A program made the position numbers and the translations under genes. A stretch of 64,000 nucleotides of DNA, from positions 1-64,000 of the forward strand of contig CBIFVZ010000004.1 of the NCBI GenBank assembly GCA_966185765.1. The letters are read 5' to 3'. This document shows, one piece after another, positions 23,600 through 31,630 of the stretch. The notes beneath the pieces were generated by a model. It had not been told where the DNA came from and made no database searches. It saw nothing but the letters and a program-made list of their open reading frames with translations. Positions within the stretch are counted from its first letter, which is position 1. Each line of letters opens with the position of its first letter. Source of the DNA: CBIFVZ01 sp966185765. GTDB taxonomy: Bacteria > Pseudomonadota > Gammaproteobacteria > Enterobacterales > Enterobacteriaceae.

Positions 23600-24994
23600 T
23601 TACGCTTTCAGGCTCGCGCCATTACTGGCAATCACGTCGCGATACCAGTTAAAACTCTTCTTACGCGTACGTGCCAGTGTACCGTTGCCGTTGTCATCGC
23701 GGTCCACGTAGATGAAGCCATAGCGCTTAGCCATTTCCGCTTTTGACGCACTCACCAGGTCTATTGGCCCCCAACTGGTATAGCCGAGCACCTCTACACC
23801 GTCCTCAATCGCTTCGCGTACCTGTACCAGGTGATCGTTGATATAGCTAATGCGGTAATCGTCCTGAATGCTGCCATCTGCTTCAACCTTATCCACCGCA
23901 CCCAGCCCATTCTCAACAATAAACAGCGGCTTTTGCCAGCGGTCCCACATGTCGTTCATTAACGTACGTAGGCCCAGCGGATCTATCTGCCAGCCCCACT
24001 CTGAGCTTTTCAGATGTGGGTTTGGGATCATGCTCAGAATATTGCCGCGCGTCTTCTCGAACAACTCGGCATCGGCGGTGCAGCAACCAGTCATGTAGTA
24101 GCTAAACGAAATAAAGTCGATTTCTGCCTTGAGCGCTTTGCGGTCCGCCTCGGTAATCTCAAGCGTGATGCCGTTATCGCGCAACCAGCGCTGCATATAA
24201 CCCGGATAATCACCGCGACACTGCACATCACCAAAGAACTGCCAGGCACGGTTTTGCTGCATCGCTTCGTAAATGTCGTCCGGCTTACAGGACAGCGGAT
24301 ACATCAGTCCGCCCAACAACATATTGCCGATTTTGGCGTCGGGGATCATGTCATGACAGGCCTGCACGGTGAGCGCACTGGCAACCAGCTGGTGGTGAAT
24401 GGCCTGGTAGACTGCGGCCTTACTGCTCCCTTCCGGCAGACCGACGCCAGTGAGCGGCGCATGCAGTGACATATTGATTTCGTTAAACGTCAGCCACAGC
24501 TTGACCTTGTCTTTGTAGCGGGCAAACACCGTGCGCGCATAGCGTTCAAAAAAACCGATAACCTCGCGACATCCCCAGCCACCGTAGTTTTCCACCAGCC
24601 CCCACGGCATTTCATAGTGGGATAGCGTGACCATCGGTTGAATGCCGTGCCTGAGCATCTCGTCAAACAGGCGGTCGTAGAACGCCAGCCCTTCTTCGTT
24701 GGGCTGTGCCTCATCGCCCTGCGGGAAGATGCGCGCCCAGGCAATAGACGTGCGCAGGCAGGTGAAGCCCATTTCCGCGAACAGCGCAATATCTTGCGGG
24801 TAGCGATGATAAAAATCGATCGCCACATCCTTAATCGCCGAGTCACCCGGTTTACGCGCCACCAGCGCACCAAAAATGCCGTTTGGCTGCATGTCGGAGG
24901 TCGTCAACCCTTTACCGCCTTCAAGATACGCACCTTCGACCTGGTTTGCGGCTATCGCGCCGCCCCAGAGGAAATGTTGTGGAAAAGTTTTCAT
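23600..24994 (-). CDS. 6-phospho-beta-glucosidase (GH1)
   Basis: The 464-aa cytoplasmic enzyme shows GH1 motifs: TFNE at 169-172 with the acid/base Glu172 and IVENG with nucleophile Glu360. The phosphate-site signature SASKAEMAKRYGFIYVD near the C-terminus marks a 6-phospho-glycosidase rather than a plain glucosidase. It splits phosphorylated beta-glucosides brought in by the PTS encoded 15 bases upstream. It is the last gene of the antiterminator-PTS-glucosidase operon. It resembles BglB, AscB and BglA about equally, so no symbol is given. Confidence 0.93.
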   Translation of the reverse strand: MKTFPQHFLWGGAIAANQVEGAYLEGGKGLTTSDMQPNGIFGALVARKPGDSAIKDVAIDFYHRYPQDIALFAEMGFTCLRTSIAWARIFPQGDEAQPNEEGLAFYDRLFDEMLRHGIQPMVTLSHYEMPWGLVENYGGWGCREVIGFFERYARTVFARYKDKVKLWLTFNEINMSLHAPLTGVGLPEGSSKAAVYQAIHHQLVASALTVQACHDMIPDAKIGNMLLGGLMYPLSCKPDDIYEAMQQNRAWQFFGDVQCRGDYPGYMQRWLRDNGITLEITEADRKALKAEIDFISFSYYMTGCCTADAELFEKTRGNILSMIPNPHLKSSEWGWQIDPLGLRTLMNDMWDRWQKPLFIVENGLGAVDKVEADGSIQDDYRISYINDHLVQVREAIEDGVEVLGYTSWGPIDLVSASKAEMAKRYGFIYVDRDDNGNGTLARTRKKSFNWYRDVIASNGASLKA

Positions 24995-25009
24995 TCAAGA
25001 CTCCTTGTT

Positions 25010-26884
25010 TTAACGGCGCACCGTGAGGAATGCGCCACCTGCCTGTACCTTGCCTGCATCGTCCGTGCGGGCAACGACAGAAAAATCATCGCTATTGCTG
25101 ATAATCACCGGCGTGGTCAGCGAGAAACCGGCGGCCAGTATGGCCTCGCGTTCAAAACTCAGCAGCACGTCGCCTGCGCGAACGTGCACACCGGGCTTAA
25201 CGTGCGCGGTAAAATATTGACCGTTGAGCTTAACCGTATCGATACCTACGTGGATGAGTACCTCCACGCCGTCGCTATTCACCAGACCAATGGCGTGGCG
25301 CGTGGCAAACAGCGAGGCCACTTCACCGTCAAACGGCGCCACGACCTGGTTTGCGCTGGGCACAATGGCGGCCCCTTTACCCAACAGGCCGCTGGCAAAG
25401 GTGGCATCCTCCACCCGATCAAGGGCAATCACCACGCCTGCTAACGGAGCCAGCACGGCAATGTCGCCTGCGGCCGAAACCGGTGTCACCACAGACTCAT
25501 CGTCAGGCGTTTTCGCACCAGCCTCACCGGCAACAAAGGTCATCACACAGGCCAACACCAGCGCCAGGAAAGTACCGATAATGACGCCCCAGACGGTGGC
25601 ATCCACACCGCCTGGCGGGATGGTTTGTGCCAACGTAAAGATACTCGCCAGACCAAACGAATAGATGTGTGTGTTGCTAAAGCCGACGATGATGCCGCCA
25701 ATCGCTCCCGCCACACAGCCGAAGATGAACGGGCGGCGCATTGGCAACGTCACGCCATATACCGCAGGTTCCGTCACGCCAAACACACCAGCAGTCACTG
25801 CCGAGCCAGCCAGCGTTTTACGCTGCACATCGCGGGTGCGCAGGAATACCCCCAGACATGCGCCGACCTGGCCCATAATGGCAGGCAGCAGCAATGGCAT
25901 CAGGGTGTCGTAACCCAGGACCGACATGTTGTTGATCATGAGCGGCACCAGCCCCCAGTGCAGACCAAAAATCACGCACACCTGCCAGATAGCACCCATC
26001 ACGCCGCCTGCCAGCCACGGTGCAAAGGCGTAAATCGCCTGGTAGCCGTTTGCCAGCATCTGGCTAAGCCAGGTTGCCGCCGGGCCTATCAGCAGGAAGG
26101 TGAGCGGCACAACCACCATCAGGCAAACCAGCGGTGTGAAGAAGTTTTTCACCGCAGACGGCATCACTTTATTACACTGGCGCTCCAGCCAGCAGCTCAG
26201 CCAGGCCGCGAAAATGACTGGAATAACGGACGAGCTGTAGTTAATAAAGGTGACCGGGATACCAAAAAAGTGCTCGGTTGCCGCTCCTGGCTGGCTGGCT
26301 GCCTCAAACGCTTTGATCATCAGCGGATGGGTTAACGCGCCTCCCATCGTCATGGTCAAAAACGGGCTACCGCCAAATTTTTTACCGGCGGTATAGCCCA
26401 GCACCAGCGGGAAGAAGTAGAACAGCGCGTCGCTGGCGGCAAACCAGATTTGATACGTGCCCTCGTTGGGCGCCAACCAGCCCATTACCACGCTTAGCGC
26501 CAGTAGCCCCTTGAGGATACCGGATGCGGCCAGCACGCCGAGAAACGGCGTAAAAATCGATGACACAATGTCGATAAATCGCGCCAGTAACGAGTCCTGA
26601 TTCTGCCGGGCAGACACAGGCGCGGGACTGTCATCACTCAGCCCCGCCTCAGCGCGCACTGCCTGGTAAACATCACCGACATGGTTACCAATGACCACCT
26701 GAAACTGGCCACCGCTTTCTACCACGGTGATAATGCCGGGGCGTTTTTTTAGCCCTTCGGCGTCGGCAGCACTGTTGTCCTGCAATTTAAAGCGCAGGCG
26801 CGTGGCGCAGTGAACCAGGCTTGCGATGTTTTGCCGCCCCCCTACGTGATGCAGTATGTCCTTTGCCAGCTCACGGTTATCCAT
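25010..26884 (-). CDS. Beta-glucoside-specific PTS enzyme IIBCA (BglF type)
   Basis: The 624-aa membrane protein contains IIB (phosphorylated Cys26 in SLVHCATRLRF), a IIC domain from about 105 to 460 with the conserved GVTEPAVYGV segment, and IIA at the C-terminus (His545 in LIHVGIDTVKL). It imports and phosphorylates aryl-beta-glucosides or cellobiose-like sugars. The IIB domain of such proteins also phosphorylates and inactivates the cognate antiterminator. It lies in an operon between a RAT/terminator and the phospho-glucosidase gene. Confidence 0.95.
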   Translation of the reverse strand: MDNRELAKDILHHVGGRQNIASLVHCATRLRFKLQDNSAADAEGLKKRPGIITVVESGGQFQVVIGNHVGDVYQAVRAEAGLSDDSPAPVSARQNQDSLLARFIDIVSSIFTPFLGVLAASGILKGLLALSVVMGWLAPNEGTYQIWFAASDALFYFFPLVLGYTAGKKFGGSPFLTMTMGGALTHPLMIKAFEAASQPGAATEHFFGIPVTFINYSSSVIPVIFAAWLSCWLERQCNKVMPSAVKNFFTPLVCLMVVVPLTFLLIGPAATWLSQMLANGYQAIYAFAPWLAGGVMGAIWQVCVIFGLHWGLVPLMINNMSVLGYDTLMPLLLPAIMGQVGACLGVFLRTRDVQRKTLAGSAVTAGVFGVTEPAVYGVTLPMRRPFIFGCVAGAIGGIIVGFSNTHIYSFGLASIFTLAQTIPPGGVDATVWGVIIGTFLALVLACVMTFVAGEAGAKTPDDESVVTPVSAAGDIAVLAPLAGVVIALDRVEDATFASGLLGKGAAIVPSANQVVAPFDGEVASLFATRHAIGLVNSDGVEVLIHVGIDTVKLNGQYFTAHVKPGVHVRAGDVLLSFEREAILAAGFSLTTPVIISNSDDFSVVARTDDAGKVQAGGAFLTVRR

Positions 26885-26933
26885 GAATGTTTCCTTCTAC
26901 TGTCGCCCGCAGGCGCGTGTGACCCGAATGAGT

Positions 26934-27005
26934 AAAAAAAAACCTGAGTGCCGACCGGTAAAAGTCGACAAACTCAGGTTTTGCCTGCCGAAGCAGTAAC
27001 AATCC
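26934..27005 (-). promoter_or_regulatory. RAT antiterminator site and terminator before the PTS gene
   Basis: On the minus strand GGATTGTTACTGCTTCGGCA begins the RAT (27005 down to 26973), close to the E. coli bgl RAT. Its 3' part, AACCTGAG (26980-26973), also pairs with CTCAGGTT (26948-26941) to form a terminator ending in nine U residues. Binding of the BglG-type protein to the RAT would block the terminator and allow PTS expression. Confidence 0.93.
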
Positions 27006-27027
27006 GTTTTTGTTGTGCCGCCAGGCG

Positions 27028-27876
27028 TTAACTCACGCCCGTAGTAAGGCTCTCTTTTCTGACTCGCTCAATATGAATGGCGAGAAACATCACTTCTTCA
27101 GTGGTCAGATCACAGCGATAGCGCTGTACCAGATGCTCGCCAATTTTCAGCGCACAGCGCCACGCCTGAGGGTAGTTCTCCTGCACGGCGGCGTGCAGCG
27201 TCACATCATCATCCACCACCGCACTGCGGTTCAGCATGCGTTGGGCAAAGAATTTAAGGTGCGTGACAAAACGCTGATAGCTAAGCGTGTCTTCGTCATA
27301 CTCCAGACGTAACTGGTACTTCACCAGATGCAAAATCTCCTGCATCACGCGGGTGATATGCATCACCTCCGGCATCTCATTTTTAAGTTGCCCGGTCACC
27401 AGATGCAGCGCAATAAAGCCCGCTTCATCTTCAGCAAGGCGTACACCCAGGCGTTTGTCGATGATATCTAACGCCTCCAGCCCAAGCTGAAACTCCTTTG
27501 GGTAAAGCCGCTTAATTTCCCACAACAGTACGTTACGCAGCGCCAGTCCCTGCTTTTGCCGCTCAATGGCAAAGTGACAGTGGTCGGTGAGCGTAATGTA
27601 AAGATTTTCCTGCAACGCACCGAGGCGCCCGCGTGCCAGCTCAATGATACGGTCGCAGGTGATCATCACCTCCGGCGGGATCTGGTTAAGCAGCTCCGTC
27701 AGGTGCGCTACCAGGCTGTCGTTTTGCAGCGCAAACACCTTCTCAATGCACGTATTATCCAGCGTGTCCCCAGGCTTTTTTTGAAAACCCAGCCCTCGCC
27801 CCATCACCACCTGTTCGCGCTGGCGTTCGTCCACCACCACCACCACGTTATTATTAAGTATTTTTGCTATCTTCAC
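27028..27876 (-). CDS. BglG-type transcriptional antiterminator
   Basis: The 282-aa protein has an N-terminal RNA-binding CAT domain (MKIAKILNNNVVVVVDERQ) and two PRD domains with the regulatory His residues, including DHCHFAIERQ in PRD1 and EDEAGFIALHLV after it; PRD2 lies at about 170-280. It starts with GTG. As in bgl and casRAB operons it is preceded by one RAT/terminator and followed by another, so it controls its own synthesis and that of the PTS and glucosidase. A third RAT upstream of the porin gene is a likely further target. Confidence 0.95.
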   Translation of the reverse strand: MKIAKILNNNVVVVVDERQREQVVMGRGLGFQKKPGDTLDNTCIEKVFALQNDSLVAHLTELLNQIPPEVMITCDRIIELARGRLGALQENLYITLTDHCHFAIERQKQGLALRNVLLWEIKRLYPKEFQLGLEALDIIDKRLGVRLAEDEAGFIALHLVTGQLKNEMPEVMHITRVMQEILHLVKYQLRLEYDEDTLSYQRFVTHLKFFAQRMLNRSAVVDDDVTLHAAVQENYPQAWRCALKIGEHLVQRYRCDLTTEEVMFLAIHIERVRKESLTTGVS

Positions 27877-27905
27877 GGTGGCCTATCCCTGTAAACCCTG
27901 AAAAC

Positions 27906-27969
27906 AAAAAAACCTGACCTCCGGCAGATGCCAGAAACCAGGTTTTGCCTGCCAGTGCAGTAACAATCC
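27906..27969 (-). promoter_or_regulatory. RAT antiterminator site and terminator before the bglG-like gene
   Basis: The minus strand reads GGATTGTTACTGCACTGGCA and then GGCAAAACCTGG, a RAT from 27969 to 27938. AACCTG within it pairs with CAGGTT further on, followed by seven U residues. This is the leader element in front of the antiterminator gene. Confidence 0.92.
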
Positions 27970-28050
27970 AACGTAGCCAATCTATCAAATTAACGTGCTG
28001 ACTCAACGCAGTGCATCAAGAAACGTGATGGACATCGCTGTTTCCCAGGC

Positions 28051-28074
28051 GGCGGCAGTATCTCTTATGCCGCC
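28051..28074 (-). terminator. Hairpin after the SurE-like gene
   Basis: GGCGGCA (28051-28057) pairs with TGCCGCC (28068-28074), just past the stop. There is no strong U-tract. It separates the porin-SurE unit from the bgl-type promoter region. Confidence 0.55.
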
Positions 28075-28082
28075 GTCTAAAA

Positions 28083-28958
28083 TCAGTTTTTGAACAATGC
28101 CTTATACTGACGTTCATACTGCGGTGCGTTCCACTGCCCATCCAGCACAGTCCATGTCACGTAGCCTTTATTCAACCAGCCTGTGTCGGTGTCAGCGCTG
28201 CTCGGGGTCAGCACGTCTTTACGCATAATCTGCTGCGCACGGCCATCTTCCTGAATCTGGTAATAGTGCTGCGCCTGTGGGTGCTGCTCGTTGGCAATGT
28301 ACTTCACGCCTTTTATCTCTGACTTCGCCAGCGGTGGATAATTAATGCTCACGCCAGAGCCTGCGGGCAGCAGCGGCTTGCCCGGCTGCCAGTGCACGCG
28401 AAGCTTATCAACCAGGCCTGCCACATAATCCACCGCATCTGGCCAGTATTTGTGCGTGCTCGGCCAACCCGCCTTCATCTCATCTTCACTCAGGATATAG
28501 CCAATACTGGCGGCAATCGCCGGGTAACCGTAACGCACGGCGCGCGCGGCAGCAGCCACAGTACCGGAGTTAACCTGGGCAACACCGGTGTTCGGGCCAT
28601 CGTTCACGCCGGAAATCACCAGATCAGGGAGGTTATCTTTCATCACGCCGAGCACGCCGAAATCGACCGCATCGGCAGGCGTGCCGGGAAAGCAGTAGCG
28701 CTTCTCGGCCACCTTTTTCACGTCAAAGACCTTGCCCGGTTTAAAGGTTATTGCTGAGCCAATGCCGCTCTGGTTAGTGGCCGGCGCCACCATCCAGACG
28801 TCATAACCTTTCGCCGTCAATTTCTCCTGCAATGAGGTGGTGCCAACAGACTCGCAGCCGTCATCATTAACAATCAGAATACGCATGGCGCGTTCTGCGG
28901 CCTGCGCGCCAGTGCAGCAAAGTGCACCCACCAGTAAAGTTAACAGTGATTTTTTCAT
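28083..28958 (-). CDS. Exported SurE-like 5'/3'-nucleotidase or phosphatase
   Basis: The 291-aa protein has a signal peptide (MKKSLLTLLVGALCCTGAQA) followed by a SurE domain with the metal ligands Asp32-Asp33 in IVNDDG, Ser64 in NQSG and Asn119 in SGVNDGPNTG. Classic SurE is cytoplasmic and partners pcm; this one is predicted to be periplasmic. Family members are metal-dependent phosphatases on nucleotides and other phosphate esters. It follows an OprD-like porin gene by 25 bases with its own AAAGGAG, and the pair is preceded by a RAT element. It may dephosphorylate a substrate admitted by the porin. Role unproven. Confidence 0.85.
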   Translation of the reverse strand: MKKSLLTLLVGALCCTGAQAAERAMRILIVNDDGCESVGTTSLQEKLTAKGYDVWMVAPATNQSGIGSAITFKPGKVFDVKKVAEKRYCFPGTPADAVDFGVLGVMKDNLPDLVISGVNDGPNTGVAQVNSGTVAAAARAVRYGYPAIAASIGYILSEDEMKAGWPSTHKYWPDAVDYVAGLVDKLRVHWQPGKPLLPAGSGVSINYPPLAKSEIKGVKYIANEQHPQAQHYYQIQEDGRAQQIMRKDVLTPSSADTDTGWLNKGYVTWTVLDGQWNAPQYERQYKALFKN

Positions 28959-28983
28959 TGTGTGACTCCTTTATTTATAGATT

Positions 28984-30306
28984 TTATTTAAGCAGGCCGA
29001 GTTTATATTCCACGCGAATGGTGGCACCAATCCCCTCTGCCCGGTGATAACCTTTATTATTTTCTTTAAGCCACGGATTGTTGTTTTTTAATTTCCAGGT
29101 ATAGCTCGGCCCCACACCGCCAAATATATTCAGCCCGGAAACCAACGCAGGCGACCACGAGAAATAACCGCCATATTCCCATTCGGTTAATGCCACACCT
29201 TCATAGTGCACACCAAATCCGTAGTTACCAAACACACCCAGCACTAAATTTGGCAACACTTTGTACTGGCTGTAGAGACTAATCATCTGCTCGCCGTCAT
29301 TGATATAATCGTTGCCTTCGCCATCTGCCGGGGAATTAAACGCACCACGGGTATTTTTCCCCATATGCCAGTAAAAATGCCCCAGCCCCTGGTCGAATTT
29401 TGCTTTCGTGTGTGACCAGGCAATACCGGTTTCTGAATGCTTATAACGGTAGCCCACCAGCCCATAGTAGTGCTGAGCGCTGCGGCTAAAACCGCGCGCG
29501 CCTTCCCATTCGCTTAGGCCACGGTTATGGTAAAACGCACCGCGCGTCACCAGATCCCAGTCGCCGGTTATCGGTATTATCCAGTCAAATTCCACGCCCT
29601 GGCGCAGCAGGTAATTATCGCTTTCGCCAATTAAATAGCTGATGCGGGTATCCACATTCGGCTTCCAGCTGATATCCCCGGTGGCGATATAATCAATCTG
29701 CTTTTTACTTTTTAACGTCCGGAAATGGCGCTTTTCTGGCTCATCGCGCTCAGAGAAACGCTGGACAACCGCAGCGCGCAGACCCACGTCCTGCCAGCGG
29801 CTTTCGAGGCTTACGCCCTCGTAACTGCTGGGTGCTGCACGGCTGCGGGTGATGTTGAGCATGCCGAATTTATACAGCTGTCGCCAGCCGGCATACATTT
29901 TTAAGTAACGTTCTTCGTCGCCAAATTTGGCTTTGGCATACAGCTGACCGATTTTATTAAACCCTTCGGCCTTGCCGTTATTATCGCGCAACAGATCGCG
30001 ACCATAAAAAGCATCGTTAGCATATAGCTTTGCCACACCGTACCAGGAGGCATCAAAGCCTACGGTGTCTTCATACCACCCGCTGCGAAAATCAAGATGC
30101 ACACCCTGCGCCCAGGCATTCTGGTCGCCCACGCCCTGGTCGGCAAGCTGGTTAGTGGTATTGAGCATCCAGACGTTTTTTAACGTTAAATCCAGTTCGC
30201 TTTTTTCTAAAAAACCGCCTTCGCCGGAGGATGCCGCGCTGACACAAAATGCCGTGCTGCACCCTGATAACAACATCAGTGTGAAGAGTTGAGTGTGAAT
30301 ATTCAT
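28984..30306 (-). CDS. OprD-family outer-membrane porin
   Basis: The 440-aa protein has an N-terminal export signal and a beta-rich body with alternating aromatic strands (WAQGVHLDFRSGW, VGFDASWYG, LYAKAKFGDEERYLKMYAGW) similar to OprD and chitoporin-like channels. It ends in VEYKLGLLK rather than the usual terminal Phe. It is the first gene of a two-gene unit with the SurE-like protein. A RAT/terminator 110 bases upstream implies control by a BglG-type antiterminator, so it probably admits beta-glucosides. The signal region contains LLSGC, a possible lipobox, which is unusual for a porin; AVSA-type cleavage at residue 24 is the alternative. Confidence 0.78.
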   Translation of the reverse strand: MNIHTQLFTLMLLSGCSTAFCVSAASSGEGGFLEKSELDLTLKNVWMLNTTNQLADQGVGDQNAWAQGVHLDFRSGWYEDTVGFDASWYGVAKLYANDAFYGRDLLRDNNGKAEGFNKIGQLYAKAKFGDEERYLKMYAGWRQLYKFGMLNITRSRAAPSSYEGVSLESRWQDVGLRAAVVQRFSERDEPEKRHFRTLKSKKQIDYIATGDISWKPNVDTRISYLIGESDNYLLRQGVEFDWIIPITGDWDLVTRGAFYHNRGLSEWEGARGFSRSAQHYYGLVGYRYKHSETGIAWSHTKAKFDQGLGHFYWHMGKNTRGAFNSPADGEGNDYINDGEQMISLYSQYKVLPNLVLGVFGNYGFGVHYEGVALTEWEYGGYFSWSPALVSGLNIFGGVGPSYTWKLKNNNPWLKENNKGYHRAEGIGATIRVEYKLGLLK

Positions 30307-30416
30307 ATTCTTCCCTGTTTTATTTTAATTATGTCTGATACCACGCACCCCAGACGCATATAACCTGCGCATGTAAACCTGATAATTCCTCCACTCCCTC
30401 CTGATGAGCGGAAAAT

Positions 30417-30488
30417 AAAAAACCCGGACGCAGTTCTTATGATTTATAAGACCTGCGTCCGGGTTTTGCCTGTATACAGTAACAATCC
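30417..30488 (-). promoter_or_regulatory. RAT antiterminator site and terminator before the porin-SurE genes
   Basis: On the minus strand GGATTGTTACTGTATACAGG and GCAAAACCCGG form a RAT (30488 to 30459). Its AACCCGG is part of a 13-bp terminator stem (30465-30453 with 30433-30421) followed by six U residues. This is the same design as the two RATs before the bgl-type genes. The loop sequence is entirely different, so it is not a recent copy of those. Confidence 0.92.
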
Positions 30489-30560
30489 CGAATAAAGTAA
30501 AAGCAAACTATCACTCTACCTTTCGCTTATCCAGCAGTGCGACTCACCAATAAACGAAAC

Positions 30561-30576
30561 TGTGAGCGAAGTAACA
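30561..30576. promoter_or_regulatory. Candidate CRP site upstream of the porin operon
   Basis: TGTGAGCGAAGTAACA matches TGTGA-N6-TCACA with one mismatch. It is about 75 bases upstream of the RAT, a fitting position for catabolite control of a sugar-use operon. Confidence 0.5.
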
Positions 30577-30620
30577 CGCTCTGTTGCGTGATTTTTGAAT
30601 TGACTGATAAAAGATACGAT

Positions 30621-30650
30621 ATTTCACGCCTGTTATCCGGCGTGAGAAAT
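30621..30650 (-). terminator. dusC terminator overlapping its own 3' end
   Basis: ATTTCACGCC (30621-30630) pairs with GGCGTGAGAAAT (30639-30650) with one bulge. The last codons of dusC form one arm. Confidence 0.6.
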
Positions 30651-31568
30651 AACGTTTGCCACTTCAGCAGAAGTTTTACACGGGCGCACCTGACTAAACA
30701 ATTCGCCCGCCTCGGGATAGGCTTTACGCAGATAACCCAGCCACTGCTTAATGCGTGCCAGGTGATAGAGTCCGGTGTCACCCTGTTTTTCAAGGCGAGT
30801 ATATTTTTGTAGCAAGCGTACCACGTCAGTCCACGGCATGGGAGGCTCGTTATATTTCACCACCCGGCTGAGGTTAGGTACGTTGAGCGCGCCGCGCCCT
30901 ATCATCAGCGCCTCGCAGCCTGTTAGCGCCATACAGTCCTGGCCGCTCTGCCAGTCCCAGATTTCACCGTTAGCAATGACCGGAATCGACAAACGACGGC
31001 GAATTTCACCAATTGCCGCCCAGTTGATGCACTCGGCGCGATAGCCGTCTTCTTTGGTTCGCCCGTGGACCACAAGCTCGGTGGCGCCAGCCTGTTCTAC
31101 CGCATCAGCAATTTCAAAACGCCGCTCGCCGCTGTCCCAGCCCAGCCGCACTTTGACCGTCACCGGCAAATGGGCTGGCACTGCGGCACGCATGGCTTTC
31201 GCCCCCTGGTAGATCAGCTCGGGATCCTTAAGTAAGGTAGCACCGCCGCCGCTGCCGTTTACCGATTTCGACGGGCAACCGCAGTTAAGATCAACCCCCC
31301 AGGAACCCAGCTCTACAGCACGGGCGGCGTTTTCCGCCAGCCACTCGGGATACTGCCCCAGAAGCTGGATGCGCACCAGCGTGCCCGACGGCGTGCGACT
31401 CTGGTTAAGCAACTCCGGGCACTGGCGGTAAAAGGATTTTTCAGGCAGTAGCTTATCCACCACCCGCAAAAACTCGGTGATGCATAAATCGTAGTCATTC
31501 ACTTCGCTCAGAAGCTCGCGCACCAGGGGGTCAAGCACCCCTTCCATCGGCGCCAGTAATACGCGCAT
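30633..31568 (-). CDS. dusC: tRNA-dihydrouridine16 synthase DusC
   Basis: The 311-aa flavoenzyme closely matches E. coli DusC (315 aa): MRVLLAPMEGV start, the LNCGCPSK motif with the catalytic Cys near residue 98, VKVRLGWD, ELVVHGRTKE and the FMN-phosphate loop IANGEIWDW and MIGRGAL. It reduces uridine 16 in tRNA. The start at 31568 fits the family; the longer ORF is not similar. It is the conserved gene that marks the right flank of the bgl-type insertion and the left flank of the mhb cluster. Confidence 0.97.
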   Translation of the reverse strand: MRVLLAPMEGVLDPLVRELLSEVNDYDLCITEFLRVVDKLLPEKSFYRQCPELLNQSRTPSGTLVRIQLLGQYPEWLAENAARAVELGSWGVDLNCGCPSKSVNGSGGGATLLKDPELIYQGAKAMRAAVPAHLPVTVKVRLGWDSGERRFEIADAVEQAGATELVVHGRTKEDGYRAECINWAAIGEIRRRLSIPVIANGEIWDWQSGQDCMALTGCEALMIGRGALNVPNLSRVVKYNEPPMPWTDVVRLLQKYTRLEKQGDTGLYHLARIKQWLGYLRKAYPEAGELFSQVRPCKTSAEVANVISHAG

Positions 31569-31581
31569 TGGCCGTACCCAA

Positions 31582-31610
31582 TAAAAAAGAGGCGCTATGT
31601 TAGCGCCTCT
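31582..31610 (-). terminator. mhb operon terminator
   Basis: AGAGGCGCTA (31588-31597) pairs with TAGCGCCTCT (31601-31610) over a three-base loop and is followed on the minus strand by a U6 run and AU. It closes the operon before dusC. Confidence 0.88.
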
Positions 31611-31630
31611 GAGTGCCGGGATAAAGGCTA

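Noticed and set aside
26934..27005. Treating the three RAT regions as copies of a mobile repeat
   Set aside because: Only the RAT core and the terminator stem are shared; loops and flanks differ and each lies in a leader, so they are regulatory sites.
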